DNA from: Deltaproteobacteria bacterium
GTDB taxonomy: Bacteria; Desulfobacterota; Syntrophia; Syntrophales; JACQWR01
Assembly (NCBI GenBank): GCA_016209105.1
Contig: JACQWR010000006.1
Span: forward strand, 1-64,000
Reading direction: 5' to 3'
DNA: 64,000 bases
The position numbers were made by a program, and so were the translations under genes. Below, one piece after another: positions 62,280 to 64,000 of the stretch; the first letter of the stretch is position 1, and every line of letters starts with the position of its first letter. The notes beneath the pieces are model-generated. The model was given only the letters and a program-made list of their open reading frames with translations, searched no databases and was not told the DNA's origin.

Positions 62280-64000
62280 ATGAATATCAATTTTTTATTG
62301 AAGCGGGGTATTCAAAGAAAGCTGATTGTTACTTTTTTGCTGTTGGGGCTTATTCCCATGGCTATCATGGGCACTATGTCCTATATCGGTTCATCACGAA
62401 CACTGGTGGACCAGACAAATGACCAGATGCGGGGTCTGACGACCAAGGCGATAGAACAGCTTGATTCGCAGATGATGATCTACCGGATGCAGATGGGGCA
62501 TCTGATGACACCCTTCAAAATGGTGATAGACATGATGCAGGTTGGCATGGAGATAGATCAGGGGAACCGGGATAATTTAATGGCGGAAATGGCCAAATTT
62601 CAAAAGGATTACCCGTCCTTTAAGCGGATGCGTCTGCTCGATGCCAAGGGCGATGAGAGGTTCACCAGCCAAGGTTCGGGTGCCGGCCAAAAGAATGAGG
62701 CTTCCAGCCCCTGGTTCCAGAAAGCGCTGACCAGCCAGGACGTCGTCTTCAGCGACATGTTGCTGTCTCCGGATACCAAGCAGACCGTATTGGTCATGGC
62801 AAAGGGGGTGCTCGACTCGGCGGGCAAGGCCTTTGCCGTGCTTGCCGTGGATATACTGGGCAGCTCCGTCACGGCGCCGGTTGATAACATCAAGATCGGA
62901 AAAGCAGGGTATGCCTATATAATGAACAAGAATGGAGATGTGGTCGCCTATCCCGACAAGGCCAAGATATTGCAACTCAATCTGAACTCTTACAGTTTCG
63001 GCAAAGAGATATTGCAAAAGAAAACCGGCCTCATGGAGTACGAATGGGAAGGCGCAAATAAAATTGCGTCATTTCTCGAATATCCGGCCATGCAGTGGAC
63101 GGTGGTGGCGGCCGTTGATACGAACGACATTCTGGGAGCGGTGGACCGGATGAAGATGCTGTTTATCATCTTCGGCGTCTGCATGGCCGCAATTGCCCTG
63201 GTGATTGCCGTAATCGTTTCTCTCCGGATCGTGGGTCCCATTAATCGCGCCATTGAAGGCCTCAATGAAAGCGCCAACCAGGTGTCCTCCGCTTCGGCGC
63301 AACTTTCTTCTTCCAGCCAGTCCCTGGCCGAAGGGGCATCCCAGCAATCGGCGGGGATAGAGGAAACCTCATCCTCGCTGGAGGAAATGGCCTCCATGAC
63401 GAAGCAGAATGCGGACAATTCCAATCAGGCCAATCTGATGATGGGAGAGACGAGCAGAATCGTGGATGAGGCCAATATTGCCATGACGGAATTGACGAAA
63501 TCCATGAACGAGATTACGACGGCCAGTGAACAGACCGCGAAAATCATCAAGACGATAGATGAAATCGCCTTCCAAACGAATCTCCTGGCCCTGAATGCGG
63601 CGGTTGAAGCCGCCCGCGCCGGCGAGGCCGGTGCCGGTTTTGCCGTGGTGGCGGATGAAGTGAGGAATCTGGCCATGCGGGCTGCCGATGCCGCAAAAAA
63701 CACGGAAACCCTGATTGCGGAGACGGTTAAGAAAATCAAGAACGGTTCGGATATCGTTTCCAAGAGTAACGAGGCCTTCGGCAAGGTTGCGACCGGTTCC
63801 AAGAAGGTCGGTGAGCTGATCGGAGAAATAGCGGGGGCAAGCCAGGAGCAGGCGGAAGGAGTTAACCAGATAACGAAGGCTGTGGCCGAGATGGATACGG
63901 TGGTGCAACAGAACGCGGCCAATGCCGAGGAATCTGCGTCTGCCGCCGAGGAGATGAGTGCGCAGGCGGAGCAGATGAAGGGTTATGTGGGAGAACTGGT
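62280..64000 (+). CDS. Methyl-accepting chemotaxis protein, dCache type (cut by window edge)
   Basis: Begins at an ATG after GGGAGGAGGTAAGGGG and runs off the right edge; 573 residues are visible. A first membrane helix ([17 protein letters not shown], about 16-32) precedes a long periplasmic region that fits a double Cache sensor ([36 protein letters not shown]). A second helix ([19 protein letters not shown], about 297-316) and the signalling region follow, with the tip [20 protein letters not shown]. dCache receptors bind amino acids, amines, organic acids and others. The C-terminus is missing. Confidence 0.92.
   Translation, partial: MNINFLLKRGIQRKLIVTFLLLGLIPMAIMGTMSYIGSSRTLVDQTNDQMRGLTTKAIEQLDSQMMIYRMQMGHLMTPFKMVIDMMQVGMEIDQGNRDNLMAEMAKFQKDYPSFKRMRLLDAKGDERFTSQGSGAGQKNEASSPWFQKALTSQDVVFSDMLLSPDTKQTVLVMAKGVLDSAGKAFAVLAVDILGSSVTAPVDNIKIGKAGYAYIMNKNGDVVAYPDKAKILQLNLNSYSFGKEILQKKTGLMEYEWEGANKIASFLEYPAMQWTVVAAVDTNDILGAVDRMKMLFIIFGVCMAAIALVIAVIVSLRIVGPINRAIEGLNESANQVSSASAQLSSSSQSLAEGASQQSAGIEETSSSLEEMASMTKQNADNSNQANLMMGETSRIVDEANIAMTELTKSMNEITTASEQTAKIIKTIDEIAFQTNLLALNAAVEAARAGEAGAGFAVVADEVRNLAMRAADAAKNTETLIAETVKKIKNGSDIVSKSNEAFGKVATGSKKVGELIGEIAGASQEQAEGVNQITKAVAEMDTVVQQNAANAEESASAAEEMSAQAEQMKGYVGEL

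Overview
The window looks like chromosome from a Gram-negative, strictly anaerobic or microaerophilic bacterium of the Desulfobacterota (old Deltaproteobacteria), perhaps a Syntrophus/Smithella-like syntroph. This rests on gene content only: LpxH and KdsD (lipopolysaccharide synthesis), many periplasmic TctC-type binding proteins, a tungsten-type aldehyde:ferredoxin oxidoreductase with its own ferredoxin, a multihaem cytochrome/NrfD complex, FadN-like beta-oxidation, a pyruvoyl arginine decarboxylase, and large PAS-rich kinases and chemoreceptors. There is no rRNA or ribosomal protein gene to fix the taxon. No integrase, transposase or CRISPR array was seen.

Layout. 0-3.5 kb: two tandem membrane/TPR proteins (the first cut by the window edge) and a family 2 glycosyltransferase. 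3.5-8 kb, minus strand: a tctB-tctA-ocd-tctC operon. 8-12 kb: a long repeat-rich spacer, then a three-gene membrane redox complex (tetrahaem cytochrome c, Tat-exported Fe-S protein, NrfD). 12-25.6 kb, plus strand: tctC-tctC-tctB-tctA, then a small protein-ferredoxin-AOR-ocd-tctC run, a lone archaeo-eukaryotic-type primase domain, and tctB-tctA-tctC. 25.8-29 kb, minus strand: a fused TctA-TctB permease and its TctC. 29.4-35.3 kb: FadN-like enzyme, thiolase, a seventh TctC and a nitrilase-family amidase. 35.3-39.2 kb: tRNA-Val, kdsD, lpxH, agmatinase and arginine decarboxylase. 39.7-43.1 kb: a 7TM histidine kinase with a response regulator-adenylate cyclase, then initiator tRNA. 43.2-53.2 kb: mostly minus-strand genes (zinc ribbon, a bacterioferritin remnant, UspA, a GT5 glycogen-synthase-like enzyme, two response regulators, a MASE3/5-PAS kinase, Fe/Mn SOD, a small conserved protein, WrbA). 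53.6-64 kb: a signalling island with an NtrC-type regulator, a lone receiver, an excisionase-like HTH protein, CheW, a chemoreceptor, a hybrid kinase, an HTH-receiver fusion and a second chemoreceptor cut by the right edge.

How it fits together. From 3.5 to 35 kb there are four complete tripartite tricarboxylate transporter (TTT) permeases and seven binding proteins, mixed with enzymes of carboxylate, imino-acid and acyl-CoA chemistry. This suggests a region for scavenging and metabolising organic acids, with AOR and the NrfD complex handling electrons. The polyamine pair (PdaD plus agmatinase) would make putrescine from arginine. The right half is mainly environmental sensing.

Intergenic spaces carry about ten copies of a palindromic REP-like repeat, a G+C-rich hairpin family, a 123-bp element with terminal inverted repeats, and a 78-bp stem-loop element that sits inside another repeat whose uninterrupted copy is also present. 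The most unusual single gene is the orphan TOTE-type primase domain at 21760-22467 inside a transporter operon.
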